Shown in pieces: positions 13,273 to 21,457 of a stretch of DNA of 24,636 nucleotides. The notes under the pieces were generated by a model. That model was given only the letters and a program-made list of their open reading frames with translations. It had not been told where the DNA came from and searched no databases. The position numbers and the translations under genes were made by a program. How positions within the stretch are numbered: the stretch's first letter is position 1; every line of letters starts with the position of its first letter. Location of the stretch: positions 1 through 24,636 of the forward strand of contig JAISAR010000014.1 of NCBI GenBank assembly GCA_031266615.1, in the 5' to 3' direction. This DNA comes from Rickettsiales bacterium (GTDB lineage: Bacteria; Pseudomonadota; Alphaproteobacteria; Rickettsiales; Anaplasmataceae).

Positions 13273-13549
13273 ATATTGCAGGTTTGAAATCGTACTTTAT
13301 TTTCACGCGTATGTTTTGATCCAATGCAACTAATAAGTTAAGCAAGTATTCTAAAGAGAACCCTTCAATTTTTGACTTATTAATTTGAGATACTTTAGGT
13401 TGATCAATCTTTAGAAAGGATGCTGCTTTTTTTTGTGTTCTGAATCTCTTATTTATTAGCCATGCAACAATCTTTATTAACTTCAGTTTTGTACCTTTTA
13501 TATCGCCCAATTCTATCACTATGGGATAACTTAGCTGTAAATCTTGCAT
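13271..13549 (-). CDS. XRE/HigA-like helix-turn-helix protein
   Basis: This is a 92-residue protein. Residues about 38-62 form a helix-turn-helix (TQKKAASFLKIDQPKVSQIN), followed by KIEGFSLEYLLNLLVALDQN and a basic beta-like end (RVKIKYDF). This arrangement matches the small XRE proteins used as antitoxins beside RelE/HigB-like toxins (HigA type), which bind their own promoter and neutralise the toxin. No toxin-like gene is adjacent: upstream is rpmG 23 bases away, downstream a terminator hairpin. It may be an orphan antitoxin or a plain DNA-binding regulator. It probably shares the rpmG transcript. Confidence 0.75.
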   Translation of the reverse strand: MQDLQLSYPIVIELGDIKGTKLKLIKIVAWLINKRFRTQKKAASFLKIDQPKVSQINKSKIEGFSLEYLLNLLVALDQNIRVKIKYDFKPAI

Positions 13550-13572
13550 AATAACAAACTTCCTTATAAAAA

Positions 13573-13773
13573 TTACTTTAGCTTTTCTTCTTTAAATAAT
13601 ACGTGCTTTCTGACTACTGGGTCATACTTTCTGAACTCCAATTTTCTAGTAAGCTTTTTGGGATTACGCTTTTTTACATAAAAGTAACCTGTTGATTTCT
13701 CTTCACCAGTGCTTGTTGCCTTAGTTGCACTGCTAACTAGCTTAACAAGCAAAGAAGCATTTTTTTTTGCCAT
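13573..13773 (-). CDS. rpmG: 50S ribosomal protein L33
   Basis: The frame is open further upstream, but the real start is ATG 13771-13773, giving 66 residues that begin MAKKNASLLVKLVSSA. The L33 core is clear (STGYFYVKKRNPKKLTRKLE, then FRKYDPVVRKHVLFKEEKLK). L33 is a small basic protein of the large subunit near the E site. There are no cysteines, so this is the zinc-free form. The 21 extra upstream codons have no similarity to L33 and overlap the promoter. It is divergent from rne and probably co-transcribed with the HTH gene. Confidence 0.95.
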   Translation of the reverse strand: MAKKNASLLVKLVSSATKATSTGEEKSTGYFYVKKRNPKKLTRKLEFRKYDPVVRKHVLFKEEKLK

Positions 13774-13807
13774 ACTTATACAATTACAATAATATAAATT
13801 CTGTGTG

Positions 13808-13836
13808 AGTGTATTGTGTGAAACACTAAAAGTCAA
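13808..13836 (-). promoter_or_regulatory. Predicted rpmG promoter
   Basis: On the minus strand TTGACT (13831-13836), a 17-base spacer, and TACACT (13808-13813). Transcription would begin about 25-30 bases before the rpmG ATG at 13773, which supports the shorter L33 start. Confidence 0.45.
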
Positions 13837-13885
13837 CTATTTTGTATCTTTAAGCAATGTAGATTGCAAATATATTGCAAAATTC

Positions 13886-13914
13886 TTGACAATAAGCAGT
13901 GTGCTGAGTAGCAT
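13886..13914 (+). promoter_or_regulatory. Predicted rne promoter
   Basis: A perfect TTGACA (13886-13891), a 17-base spacer, and TAGCAT (13909-13914, four of six consensus bases). It lies about 38 bases before the rne GTG start and back to back with the rpmG promoter. Confidence 0.45.
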
Positions 13915-13951
13915 AAGGTTAATTTCAGAATGAAAAGCAAACGGTAAATAA

Positions 13952-15724
13952 GTGGCAAATAGTGGTAAAAGGTTACTATTAATAGAAAATTCTATCTGCT
14001 CTGATGAGGTGAGAGTTGCTTTGTCAGTAGATAACAGGGTTGTAGAGTTTGAACAAGAATTCAAGGAAAAACGGCAGTTAAGAGGTAACATATATGTTGC
14101 TCATGTAAAGCGTATAGAGCCTTCTTTGCAAGCTGTATTTATTGAATATGGGAAGAACAAGCAGGGTTTTTTATCCTTTTCCGAAATATCTCCAGATTAC
14201 TTTAATATTCCAGAAAAGGAGAAGGAAGCTTTCTTTGAAAGCTATTCAAGTAGTGATTGTACAGAGGAAGGTAACGGTACATCGGCAAATACTTCTTCAG
14301 ATTCTACAACTAGTAGGAGTGTTAATGAGTCCGGTAATGGTTTTGTAAGGGAGGTATCTTTATATAGGAGATATAAATTACAAGATGTTATCTCGGTCAA
14401 TCAAAAAATGTTGGTTCAACTAACTAAAGAGGAACGAGGTAATAAAGGGGCTTCATTTACAACGTACATAACTTTAGTGGGCAGGTATTGTGTTTTCATG
14501 CCAAATTCCATGAGCAGGGGTGGTGTGTCCCGCAGAATCGAAGATGTTAATGTTAGAAAACAGTTAAAGGATATACTAAATTCAATAGAATTACCAAAAA
14601 GATCAGGTTTAATAATAAGGACCGTTGGCTCGGGAAAAAGTAAAAAAGAAATTGAGCAGGATTACAATTACTTATCTTCGTTGTGGCAAAATATTCAAGA
14701 AAATGTCTCCTCTGTAAATGTTCCGTCATTGATTTATAACGAAGCAGACCTGATTATGAAATCTATCCGTGATTTTTGTAGCAATGATGTGGAAGTTGTA
14801 ATATCTGGAAAAGAAGCTTTTGAAGCAGTAAAACAATATGCTAGAAATGTATTGAAAGGTAGTAAATTGCGGTATAGGTTGTATAGAGGTTTTGTTCCGA
14901 TATTTACTTACTACGGTATTGAGGATCAAATTTCTGAGTTATATAGCAACAGAGTAAAATTGCCGTCTGGTGGGTCTTTGATAATAACTTTAACTGAGGC
15001 ATTTGTTTCAATAGATGTAAACTCAGGGAAAATGACGGGAGAAGATAGCATAGAAGAGACAGCTTACAGAACTAATATGGAAGCAGTGCCTGAAATATCA
15101 AGACAGGTGAATTTAAGAGGCTTATCAGGGTTAATAGTAGTTGATTTTATTGATATGTTGAAGTATCAGTATTGTAGAGCTGTTGAATCTGCTATTAGGC
15201 AGGCGTTCAAGGATGATAAAGCTAGAGTTCAGTTCAGCTACATAAATGATTTTGGTTTAATGGTGTTTTCAAGGCAGAGAATTAAACCAAACATACAGGA
15301 GATTAACACTACAGAGTGTCTACATTGTAAAGGAATTGGAAAAGTAAAATCAAATGAAGTAATTGTTGCATCAATACTGAGAGACTTGCAACACGTTGCT
15401 ATTAGGAATCGGAATAGGTCGTTTGATTTGGTAGCACATGGTTCAATTATAGCACATATTTTTAATAATAAGCGTGACACAGTTTCTACAATTGAAAGAG
15501 AGTTTAATATTAAATTAAACGTTAGTGCTGATAGCAATTTGAGTATAGATGCATTCATTTTAAAACGAGGTGATGACGTTAATTTAAATGATTGTAAGCC
15601 ATTGCAAAACTCTGGTTACAAAATTGAGAGCAGCAACAATGAAAGAGCTGATAATTCAGGTGGATTGCAAAGCAACTTTTGGTTAACTAAGTGGCTTTCA
15701 CGTCTTTTGAGCTCTAATAGCTAA
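13952..15724 (+). CDS. rne: Ribonuclease E/G family endoribonuclease
   Basis: The 590-residue protein begins at GTG 13952 with RLLLIENS, in line with the family start. The S1 RNA-binding part (about 40-180) is split by a Ser/Thr/Asn-rich insert (about 97-130). The DNase I-like catalytic core holds the two metal-binding aspartates, D355 (VSIDVNSG) and D398 (IVVDFIDM), equivalent to E. coli D303 and D346. A Zn-link C456-L-H-C459 follows, which joins protomers in the tetramer. A short tail (about 470-590) replaces the long C-terminal scaffold of E. coli RNase E, so no degradosome platform is evident. The family cuts single-stranded AU-rich RNA in mRNA decay and in rRNA and tRNA maturation. The short form could equally be called rng. 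Confidence 0.9.
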   Translation: MANSGKRLLLIENSICSDEVRVALSVDNRVVEFEQEFKEKRQLRGNIYVAHVKRIEPSLQAVFIEYGKNKQGFLSFSEISPDYFNIPEKEKEAFFESYSSSDCTEEGNGTSANTSSDSTTSRSVNESGNGFVREVSLYRRYKLQDVISVNQKMLVQLTKEERGNKGASFTTYITLVGRYCVFMPNSMSRGGVSRRIEDVNVRKQLKDILNSIELPKRSGLIIRTVGSGKSKKEIEQDYNYLSSLWQNIQENVSSVNVPSLIYNEADLIMKSIRDFCSNDVEVVISGKEAFEAVKQYARNVLKGSKLRYRLYRGFVPIFTYYGIEDQISELYSNRVKLPSGGSLIITLTEAFVSIDVNSGKMTGEDSIEETAYRTNMEAVPEISRQVNLRGLSGLIVVDFIDMLKYQYCRAVESAIRQAFKDDKARVQFSYINDFGLMVFSRQRIKPNIQEINTTECLHCKGIGKVKSNEVIVASILRDLQHVAIRNRNRSFDLVAHGSIIAHIFNNKRDTVSTIEREFNIKLNVSADSNLSIDAFILKRGDDVNLNDCKPLQNSGYKIESSNNERADNSGGLQSNFWLTKWLSRLLSSNS

Positions 15725-15744
15725 CTAGAAATCCTAAATGGGAC

Positions 15745-15773
15745 TTGTAATTGGCGAGTTCTATACTTATATA
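15745..15773 (+). promoter_or_regulatory. Predicted dnaK promoter
   Basis: TTGTAA (15745-15750), 17 bases, and TATATA (15768-15773). The -35 is preceded by C, giving CTTG as in heat-shock sigma32 promoters, but no C-rich -10 is present, so the sigma factor is undecided. AAGGGAG lies about seven bases before the dnaK ATG. Confidence 0.35.
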
Positions 15774-15813
15774 TTCTTATATCAGATAATATTTATACAA
15801 GGGAGTATTCATT

Positions 15814-17736
15814 ATGGGAAGAGCAATAGGTATAGATCTTGGAACGACAAATTCTTGTGTTGCGATAATGCAGGGCAAGGATACAAAGGTAATAGAGAAC
15901 AAAGAAGGGGCAAGAACTACTCCATCTATAGTTGCATTTACTTCATCAGGAGAAAGGCTGATTGGCGCTCCTGCAAAAAGACAAGCAACTACCAATGCAA
16001 GCAATACTTTTTTTGCTACTAAGAGATTAATAGGCCGTCAGTATGGTGACCCTGAAATGAAAAATCTAAATGTGTCATATAAAGTGTTTGCAGCAAAAAA
16101 TGGCGATGCTTGGGTTAAAACAACAGATGGTAAAGAATACTCCCCTAGTCAAATTGGTGCGTTTATACTACAAAATATGAAAGAAGCAGCAGAAGCTTAT
16201 CTTGGAGAGGAAGTGAAGGATGCTGTAATAACAGTGCCAGCATATTTCAATGATTCTCAGCGTCAAGCAACAAAAGATGCAGGGAAAATTGCTGGATTGA
16301 ATGTACTCAGAATAGTTAACGAACCGACTGCTGCAGCTCTTGCCTACGGTCTTGATAAGAAACATGGACACACAATAGTAGTATATGACCTTGGTGGTGG
16401 TACATTTGATGTTTCAATACTTGAAATAGGTGATGGAGTTTTTGAGGTAAAGGCTACAAATGGTGACACTCATCTTGGAGGTGAAGACTTCGATAATGCA
16501 GTGGTGAGTTACTTACTGGATGAATTCAAGAAAAGTAATGGCATTGATTTGAAAAATGATCCAATGGCTATGCAGAGGATCAAAGAAGCTGCTGAAAAAG
16601 CGAAAATTGAATTATCAAGTGCAATGGAAACGGAAATAAATCTACCGTTTATTACAGCTGATGCAAGTGGTCCAAAACACTTAAATATGAAGTTAACAAG
16701 GGCAAAACTTGAAAGCTTAGTAAATGATTTAATCGAAAGGACTATGGCTCCTTGCAAAAAAGCTCTTGAGGATGCTGGTTTGTCTGCTAGTCAAATTGGT
16801 GAAGTGGTTCTTGTTGGCGGCATGACTCGTATGCCAAAAGTAATAGAGAAAGTTAAAGAATTCTTTGGCAAAGATCCACATAGAGGGGTAAACCCAGATG
16901 AAGTTGTGGCAATTGGGGCTGCAATACAAGCAGGGATTGTTCAAGGTGATGTAAGAGATGTGTTGTTGCTTGACGTAACTCCACTTTCTCTTGGTATTGA
17001 AACACTAGGGGGAGTGTTCACTCCACTCATTGAGCGCAATACTACGATTCCTACTAAAAAATCTCAGGTGTTTTCAACTGCAGAAGATAACCAAACAGCT
17101 GTTACCATTAAGGTACATCAAGGTGAAAGAAAATTGGCAGTTGATAATAAACTGCTTGGCCAATTTAGTTTGGAAGGAATACCACCTGCTCCTCGTGGAG
17201 TCCCTCAGATCGAAGTTACGTTCGATATAGATGCAAATGGAATAGTGCATGTTTCTGCGAAAGATAAAGCTACTGGAAAAGAACAGAAAATACGCATTCA
17301 GTCTTCGGGCGGTTTGTCTGATGGTGAAATAAATCGCATGTTAAAAGAAGCTGAGGAAAAAGCACAAGAGGATGAAAAGCGCAAGAAGTTTATTGAAGTG
17401 AAGAACCAAGCAGATAGCTTAGTTCATTCTACAGAGAAGTCTCTAAGAGAGTATGGTGATAAAGTCTCACCAGAAGATAAGTCTGCCATTGAAAATGCAG
17501 TGAATGATTTAAAAGAAGCGAGTAAATCTGATAACATTGATGATACTGATTCAATACAGCAGAAAATTACTAATCTCTCTCAATTATCTATGAAACTTGG
17601 AGAAGCTATGTATAAAGAATCTCAACAAAGCAGTGCTGAAAGTGACTTTTCGTCAGAAGGAAATCCACATGACAAAGAAGAAAAAGTAGTAGATTCTGAT
17701 TACCAGGACGTAGATAATAAAGAAGAGAATAAGTAG
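15814..17736 (+). CDS. dnaK: Chaperone protein DnaK (Hsp70)
   Basis: The 640-residue product is a complete Hsp70. The ATPase domain (1 to about 385) has GIDLGTTNS (6-14), VYDLGGGTFDVSIL and VGGMTRMPKV. The linker VLLLDVTPLSLGIE leads into the substrate-binding domain, followed by a helical lid and an acidic tail ending DVDNKEENK. DnaK binds exposed hydrophobic segments of client proteins and releases them in an ATP cycle with DnaJ and GrpE. Neither partner gene is adjacent here, unlike the common dnaK-dnaJ arrangement. A clear SD precedes the ATG. The gene is followed by a palindromic repeat and then bolA on the same strand. Confidence 0.99.
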   Translation: MGRAIGIDLGTTNSCVAIMQGKDTKVIENKEGARTTPSIVAFTSSGERLIGAPAKRQATTNASNTFFATKRLIGRQYGDPEMKNLNVSYKVFAAKNGDAWVKTTDGKEYSPSQIGAFILQNMKEAAEAYLGEEVKDAVITVPAYFNDSQRQATKDAGKIAGLNVLRIVNEPTAAALAYGLDKKHGHTIVVYDLGGGTFDVSILEIGDGVFEVKATNGDTHLGGEDFDNAVVSYLLDEFKKSNGIDLKNDPMAMQRIKEAAEKAKIELSSAMETEINLPFITADASGPKHLNMKLTRAKLESLVNDLIERTMAPCKKALEDAGLSASQIGEVVLVGGMTRMPKVIEKVKEFFGKDPHRGVNPDEVVAIGAAIQAGIVQGDVRDVLLLDVTPLSLGIETLGGVFTPLIERNTTIPTKKSQVFSTAEDNQTAVTIKVHQGERKLAVDNKLLGQFSLEGIPPAPRGVPQIEVTFDIDANGIVHVSAKDKATGKEQKIRIQSSGGLSDGEINRMLKEAEEKAQEDEKRKKFIEVKNQADSLVHSTEKSLREYGDKVSPEDKSAIENAVNDLKEASKSDNIDDTDSIQQKITNLSQLSMKLGEAMYKESQQSSAESDFSSEGNPHDKEEKVVDSDYQDVDNKEENK

Positions 17737-17754
17737 TTGGCGTACTCCTTTCTT

Positions 17755-17828
17755 ATCATTCCGGTGCGTGACGCTGAAATCCAGAAAAAAAGAATATGGA
17801 CCCAAGTAGTCACGCTGCTTGGATGACA
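17755..17828. repeat. Palindromic repeat pair filling the dnaK-bolA gap
   Basis: Two inverted repeats stand side by side. The first (17758-17780) is ATTCCGGT-GCGTGAC-GCTGAAAT, with one mismatch and two G-T pairs. The second (17802-17822) is CCAAGTAG-TCACG-CTGCTTGG, with one G-T pair, and is followed by ATGACAGG. The second resembles the element in gdh (CCC...GGGATGACAG outline). Together they occupy most of the 102-base gap. They may also act on dnaK mRNA ends, but no T-run follows. Confidence 0.65.
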
Positions 17829-17838
17829 GGAGCTATGT

Positions 17839-18120
17839 ATGGATATCATTAAGGCAATAGAAGAAAAAATACGCAATGCAATAAATGTAGTTGATGTTAA
17901 CATCGTTGATGAGTCTGTTAAACATGCGGATCACTATTTTTCTTCGCCCTCAACATTACCTTCACACGTTGGATTAATATTAATATCTGACGACTTCGTT
18001 GGAATGAGTGTTCTAAAGAGGCACAAGTTGATTTATGAATTGTTGAAGAGTGAGATAGAGCGAGTACATGCAATTTCTCTTCAATTGTATACGCAAAGTG
18101 AATACAATTCAAAAAAATAA
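17839..18120 (+). CDS. bolA: BolA family protein
   Basis: This 93-residue protein has the single-domain BolA fold signature: SVKHADHYF near 26-34, a middle strand SDDFVGMSVLKRHKLIY (50-66) and the conserved invariant-His segment VHAISLQLYT (76-85). BolA proteins bind monothiol glutaredoxins through a shared 2Fe-2S cluster and take part in iron-sulfur trafficking and stress response. No glutaredoxin gene is adjacent. The gene starts at ATG 17839 just after the palindromic repeat and is followed 11 bases later by metC, so it is the first gene of a bolA-metC-murE run. Exact subgroup (BolA or IbaG-like) is uncertain. Confidence 0.88.
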   Translation: MDIIKAIEEKIRNAINVVDVNIVDESVKHADHYFSSPSTLPSHVGLILISDDFVGMSVLKRHKLIYELLKSEIERVHAISLQLYTQSEYNSKK

Positions 18121-18131
18121 ATAATAAAAGC

Positions 18132-19313
18132 GTGAAAGAAGAATCTTTGTTGGTTAAAGCAGGAAGAAAATTCAATGACTATAAAGGTTCCATGAACCCG
18201 CCAATTTATCATTCTTCTACCATACTATTCCCTACTTACAAGGACTACTTAAATGCAGCGAATGGGAAAAGTATATACGATGTGATCAACGATGGTGTTG
18301 CAAGGGATTATAGTTACAGCAATGTTGGTACTCCCACTGTTCATTACCTTTCAAATGCGCTTGCTGAAATTGAGGGCAGAGGACAAGCATTAATCTATCC
18401 TTCAGGATTATTTGCACTTACTTTTGCTATTTTGACTTTTACTAAAGCAGGTTCGCATGTTTTGGTTCAAGATAATAGTTATTATCGACTTAGGAGATTT
18501 GCCGAAAATGAGCTGCCGAGAAGGGGAATAGAAGTAACTTTTTATGATCCAACACAGGACATAGCTGATTTGATTCAAAGCAACACTTCACTCATCATGA
18601 TCGAAACTCCTGGCTCTGTAACATTTGAAATTTCGAATATAGAACACATAGTAAAAATTGCTAAGAAACACGGGATCGTAACCGTTTGCGACAATTCGTG
18701 GGCCACTCCTTTATTATTTAAGCCGCTCGATTATGGAATTGATGTCGCACTGTATGCAGTTACAAAGTATCTAGCCGGTCACTCGGATTTATTGATGGGA
18801 GCTATTGTTGCTGAAGGCGAGGTTTTTAAATCGCTTTATGAGAGCTACAAAAATTATGGCATTACTGTTCAATCACACGATTGTTACCTTGCACACAGGG
18901 GACTTAGAACATTGCACGCGCGCATGAAGAGGCATCAAAGCACAGCAATGGCAGTGGCAAAATGGCTGGAGAAACATCCAAAAATCAGAAAAGTTTTATA
19001 TCCAGCACTTCCTTCTCATCCTCAGCATGAATTGTGGAAAAGCTACTTCAAAGGAGCAAGTGGTGTGCTCAGTGTAATATTAGATAAAGAATATTCATGT
19101 GAAGAACTAAGCTGCATGGTTGATCACATGGAAATTTTCGGCATCGGTGCTTCTTGGGGAGGGTGCGATAGTTTAATATTACCAATAGATCGTAAATCTA
19201 TGTCAAGATCTGTAATGAATTCAGATTATGGTGGAAGTTTTGTGCGAATATTTTGTGGACTAGAGGATCCTGAAGATTTAATCTCTGATTTAAACGCTGC
19301 ATTAGCAAGATAG
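18132..19313 (+). CDS. metC: Cystathionine beta-lyase / Cys-Met metabolism PLP enzyme
   Basis: The 393-residue protein starts at GTG 18132 (KEESLLVKAGRKF). It is a fold-type I PLP enzyme of the Cys/Met family: cofactor-ring Asp in VCDNSWATP (D187), Schiff-base Lys K212 in YAVTKYLAGHSDLLMGAI, and SYSNVGTPT (61-69) at the phosphate-binding entry from the neighbouring subunit. Cystathionine beta-lyase splits cystathionine to homocysteine, pyruvate and ammonia; members also act on cysteine, and E. coli MetC has a side alanine racemase activity. Wolbachia has no full methionine pathway, so the true substrate is open. It lies 11 bases after bolA and 34 bases before murE, which favours a peptidoglycan-precursor role (inference). 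Confidence 0.88.
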   Translation: MKEESLLVKAGRKFNDYKGSMNPPIYHSSTILFPTYKDYLNAANGKSIYDVINDGVARDYSYSNVGTPTVHYLSNALAEIEGRGQALIYPSGLFALTFAILTFTKAGSHVLVQDNSYYRLRRFAENELPRRGIEVTFYDPTQDIADLIQSNTSLIMIETPGSVTFEISNIEHIVKIAKKHGIVTVCDNSWATPLLFKPLDYGIDVALYAVTKYLAGHSDLLMGAIVAEGEVFKSLYESYKNYGITVQSHDCYLAHRGLRTLHARMKRHQSTAMAVAKWLEKHPKIRKVLYPALPSHPQHELWKSYFKGASGVLSVILDKEYSCEELSCMVDHMEIFGIGASWGGCDSLILPIDRKSMSRSVMNSDYGGSFVRIFCGLEDPEDLISDLNAALAR

Positions 19314-19347
19314 CCATGTTTAAATACCAAAAATGATGAAGTAGAAT

Positions 19348-20748
19348 GTGAGACTAAAAGAGTTACTGCATAACATTATTGACGTCAACTTTGATGTTGA
19401 AATCAAAGGCATCACGTGTAACCCCAAGAGAATCAAGGAAGGTTATCTTTTTGTTTGTGTGTCAGAGGAACATGAGAAATGTGTGAACGGCATAGTAGGA
19501 GCTTCAGCAATAATAGCAAACTTTGCAGCGCATGATGCTGGAATCTGCATCTTCCATCCAAATCCTCAAGAAATATATAGCAGAATAATTAGCGGGTTTT
19601 ATCAATTCAAACAGCCAAAATATGTTGCTGCTGTAACAGGGACAAATGGCAAGACTTCAGTGATAGAGTTTTGCCGCCAGATCTGGCAAAATGCAGGTTA
19701 TAATACTGCATCTCTCGGAACGCTCGGAACATGTGTCAATAATGATAGAAAAGATAATAGCCTTACCACTCCGGATGCAGGGGACCTTTATGCAACATTA
19801 CGTGATATAAATGATAAAAACATAGAACACTTAGCACTGGAGGCTTCAAGCCATGGGATTGACCAATGCAGAATTCATGGACTTAGGCTCACTGCTGCGG
19901 CTTTTACAAATTTCTCGCAAGATCATTTAGATTATCATCAGGATATCAGTGAGTATTTTGAGGCTAAGAAAAGGTTGTTTTATGAGGTACTGCCAAAAGA
20001 AAAAACAGCGGTATTAAATGCAGATATAGGCGAGTACAGAGAGCTGCTCAACATAACAGAAAAACGTGGCAACAAAGTTATAACTTATGGAAAAACAGCT
20101 TCTGACATTGCTTTAATAAAGCAAATACCAACTCAAAGTGGTCAACATCTGACAATTAAAATCGGTGGTGAAATTTATGACACGTTTTTTCCGGTTCTAG
20201 GGCAGTTTCAGGCGTATAATTTACTGTGTGCGATCGGCGTAGTTATCTCATCTGGGGTGGAATATCAAAGGATATGTATAGACAAACTCGTTTCTCCACC
20301 GGGAAGAATGGAAAAAGTGAAACCTTTTGCATTTGTGGATTACGCGCACACTCCAAGTGCACTTAAGCAAGCTCTATTGTCTTTAGAATGGCACTTTAAC
20401 AAAAAAATAATCCTAGTTTTTGGTTGTGGTGGAAATCGTGATCAGACAAAACGTGCAGAAATGGGTAAAATAGCACAAATGTATGCAGACAGAGTGATAA
20501 TTACAGATGATAATCCGCGTGATGAAGATCCAGCAAAAATTCGTCATGATATTTTACTACATTGTTCTGATGCACTAGAGATAGAGGACAGAAAAGAAGC
20601 TATAGAGAAAGGCATAGATATTGCCTACAACGAAGGTATGATCCTGCTGGTTGCAGGAAAAGGGCATGAAAAATCTCAAATCGTGAGCGGCCAAACTTTT
20701 GCATTCAGTGATGTTGAGGTTATTAAAAATCATGCCTTAACATACTGA
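19348..20748 (+). CDS. murE: UDP-N-acetylmuramoyl-tripeptide synthetase, meso-DAP adding
   Basis: The 466-residue protein starts at GTG 19348. The Mur ligase core is complete: ATP loop GTNGKTS (98-104), LEASSHG, NFSQDHLDYH, and a C-terminal domain with the substrate motif DNPR (388-391). DNPR is typical of ligases that add meso-diaminopimelate rather than lysine. MurE extends UDP-MurNAc-L-Ala-D-Glu in lipid II synthesis in the cytoplasm. The N-terminal UDP-binding domain is about 18 residues shorter than in E. coli. The usual DSR-x-V-x-x-G-x-LFVA segment reads CNPKRIKEGYLFVCV, so the nucleotide pocket is diverged. The gene is cotranscribed with metC and ends three bases from the convergent comF-like gene. 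Confidence 0.95.
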   Translation: MRLKELLHNIIDVNFDVEIKGITCNPKRIKEGYLFVCVSEEHEKCVNGIVGASAIIANFAAHDAGICIFHPNPQEIYSRIISGFYQFKQPKYVAAVTGTNGKTSVIEFCRQIWQNAGYNTASLGTLGTCVNNDRKDNSLTTPDAGDLYATLRDINDKNIEHLALEASSHGIDQCRIHGLRLTAAAFTNFSQDHLDYHQDISEYFEAKKRLFYEVLPKEKTAVLNADIGEYRELLNITEKRGNKVITYGKTASDIALIKQIPTQSGQHLTIKIGGEIYDTFFPVLGQFQAYNLLCAIGVVISSGVEYQRICIDKLVSPPGRMEKVKPFAFVDYAHTPSALKQALLSLEWHFNKKIILVFGCGGNRDQTKRAEMGKIAQMYADRVIITDDNPRDEDPAKIRHDILLHCSDALEIEDRKEAIEKGIDIAYNEGMILLVAGKGHEKSQIVSGQTFAFSDVEVIKNHALTY

Positions 20749-20751
20749 TTT

Positions 20752-21456
20752 TCATATGGTTCTTGCAAGCGAAAGCACTCTCACTTCCCTTGCACCAGAA
20801 TTTAAAATTTCTTGAGAGCAGGATCTTACGGTTGCTCCAGTTGTGACTACGTCATCAACCAATATCACGATTTTATTTTTGATAATTTCTTTGTTGCTTG
20901 TTTTAAAAGCCCTTTTTAAATTTTTCTCACGCTGTTTAAGTGAAAGACCAGCTTGAGGCGTGGTGTGGCGAAGGCGCTTTATTGCAAATGGTGCATAAAA
21001 TAAGTTGGATAACCTGCTGAGTTCCCTCGCGAGCAATGCCGCTTGATTGTATTTACGCTTAAACAAGCGCATTTTATGAAGCGGTATAGGAATTATAATC
21101 TCTGCATCTTGGAATACATTCCAATTAGTTTGGTACATCCACTTCACGTAAGTTTTTACATAATTTAAATTATCAAAAAATTTAAAATTTATAATCATAT
21201 TTTTACTATGTTGATCATAAGCAAAAGCTGATCTTAACACTTTAAACGGTGGGGGACTGGCAATGCACCTACCGCATGTATAAATGTTGTCCGAAATTAC
21301 TGTGCCGCAAACATTGCAGTAATGTTTAGTTAAAAAATTGATTTTTTTGCTACACTCACTACACAGATCATAATTTTTATCGATTATGCATTCACAACTT
21401 ACACATACGTTTGGAAAGATGAGATTTACGGCTTTTTCCAATAGTAAAAGACCCAC
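20752..21456 (-). CDS. ComF family phosphoribosyltransferase-like protein
   Basis: This 234-residue protein begins at GTG 21454-21456, one base after the cox11 stop codon. The N-terminus carries two four-cysteine zinc modules (C18/C21/C32/C35 and C47/C50/C61/C64). The C-terminal half is a type I phosphoribosyltransferase domain with PRPP loop ILVDDVVTTGAT (198-209) and the conserved KRKYNQAALLARELS (133-147). ComFC proteins support natural transformation in some bacteria, and in many others their role is unknown. With no competence genes nearby, I give only the family. It is the last gene of a three-gene minus-strand run and converges on murE with a 3-base gap. Confidence 0.9.
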   Translation of the reverse strand: MGLLLLEKAVNLIFPNVCVSCECIIDKNYDLCSECSKKINFLTKHYCNVCGTVISDNIYTCGRCIASPPPFKVLRSAFAYDQHSKNMIINFKFFDNLNYVKTYVKWMYQTNWNVFQDAEIIIPIPLHKMRLFKRKYNQAALLARELSRLSNLFYAPFAIKRLRHTTPQAGLSLKQREKNLKRAFKTSNKEIIKNKIVILVDDVVTTGATVRSCSQEILNSGAREVRVLSLARTI

Positions 21457-21457
21457 A

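Noticed and set aside
13774..13836. Upstream extension of the L33 gene by 21 codons
   Set aside because: The extension lacks similarity to L33 and runs into the predicted promoter; the internal ATG gives a standard L33 start.
15744..15773. A definite sigma32 heat-shock promoter for dnaK
   Set aside because: Only the CTTG part of the -35 fits; the -10 looks like an ordinary AT-rich box, so I left the sigma factor open.
15738..16022. Plus-strand frame of 94 codons across the dnaK start
   Set aside because: It overlaps dnaK in another frame, and its product is a low-quality frame-shifted reading of the DnaK N-terminus.
20740..20760. Shared terminator between murE and the comF-like gene
   Set aside because: Only three bases separate the two stops, and no stable stem with a T-run is visible there.
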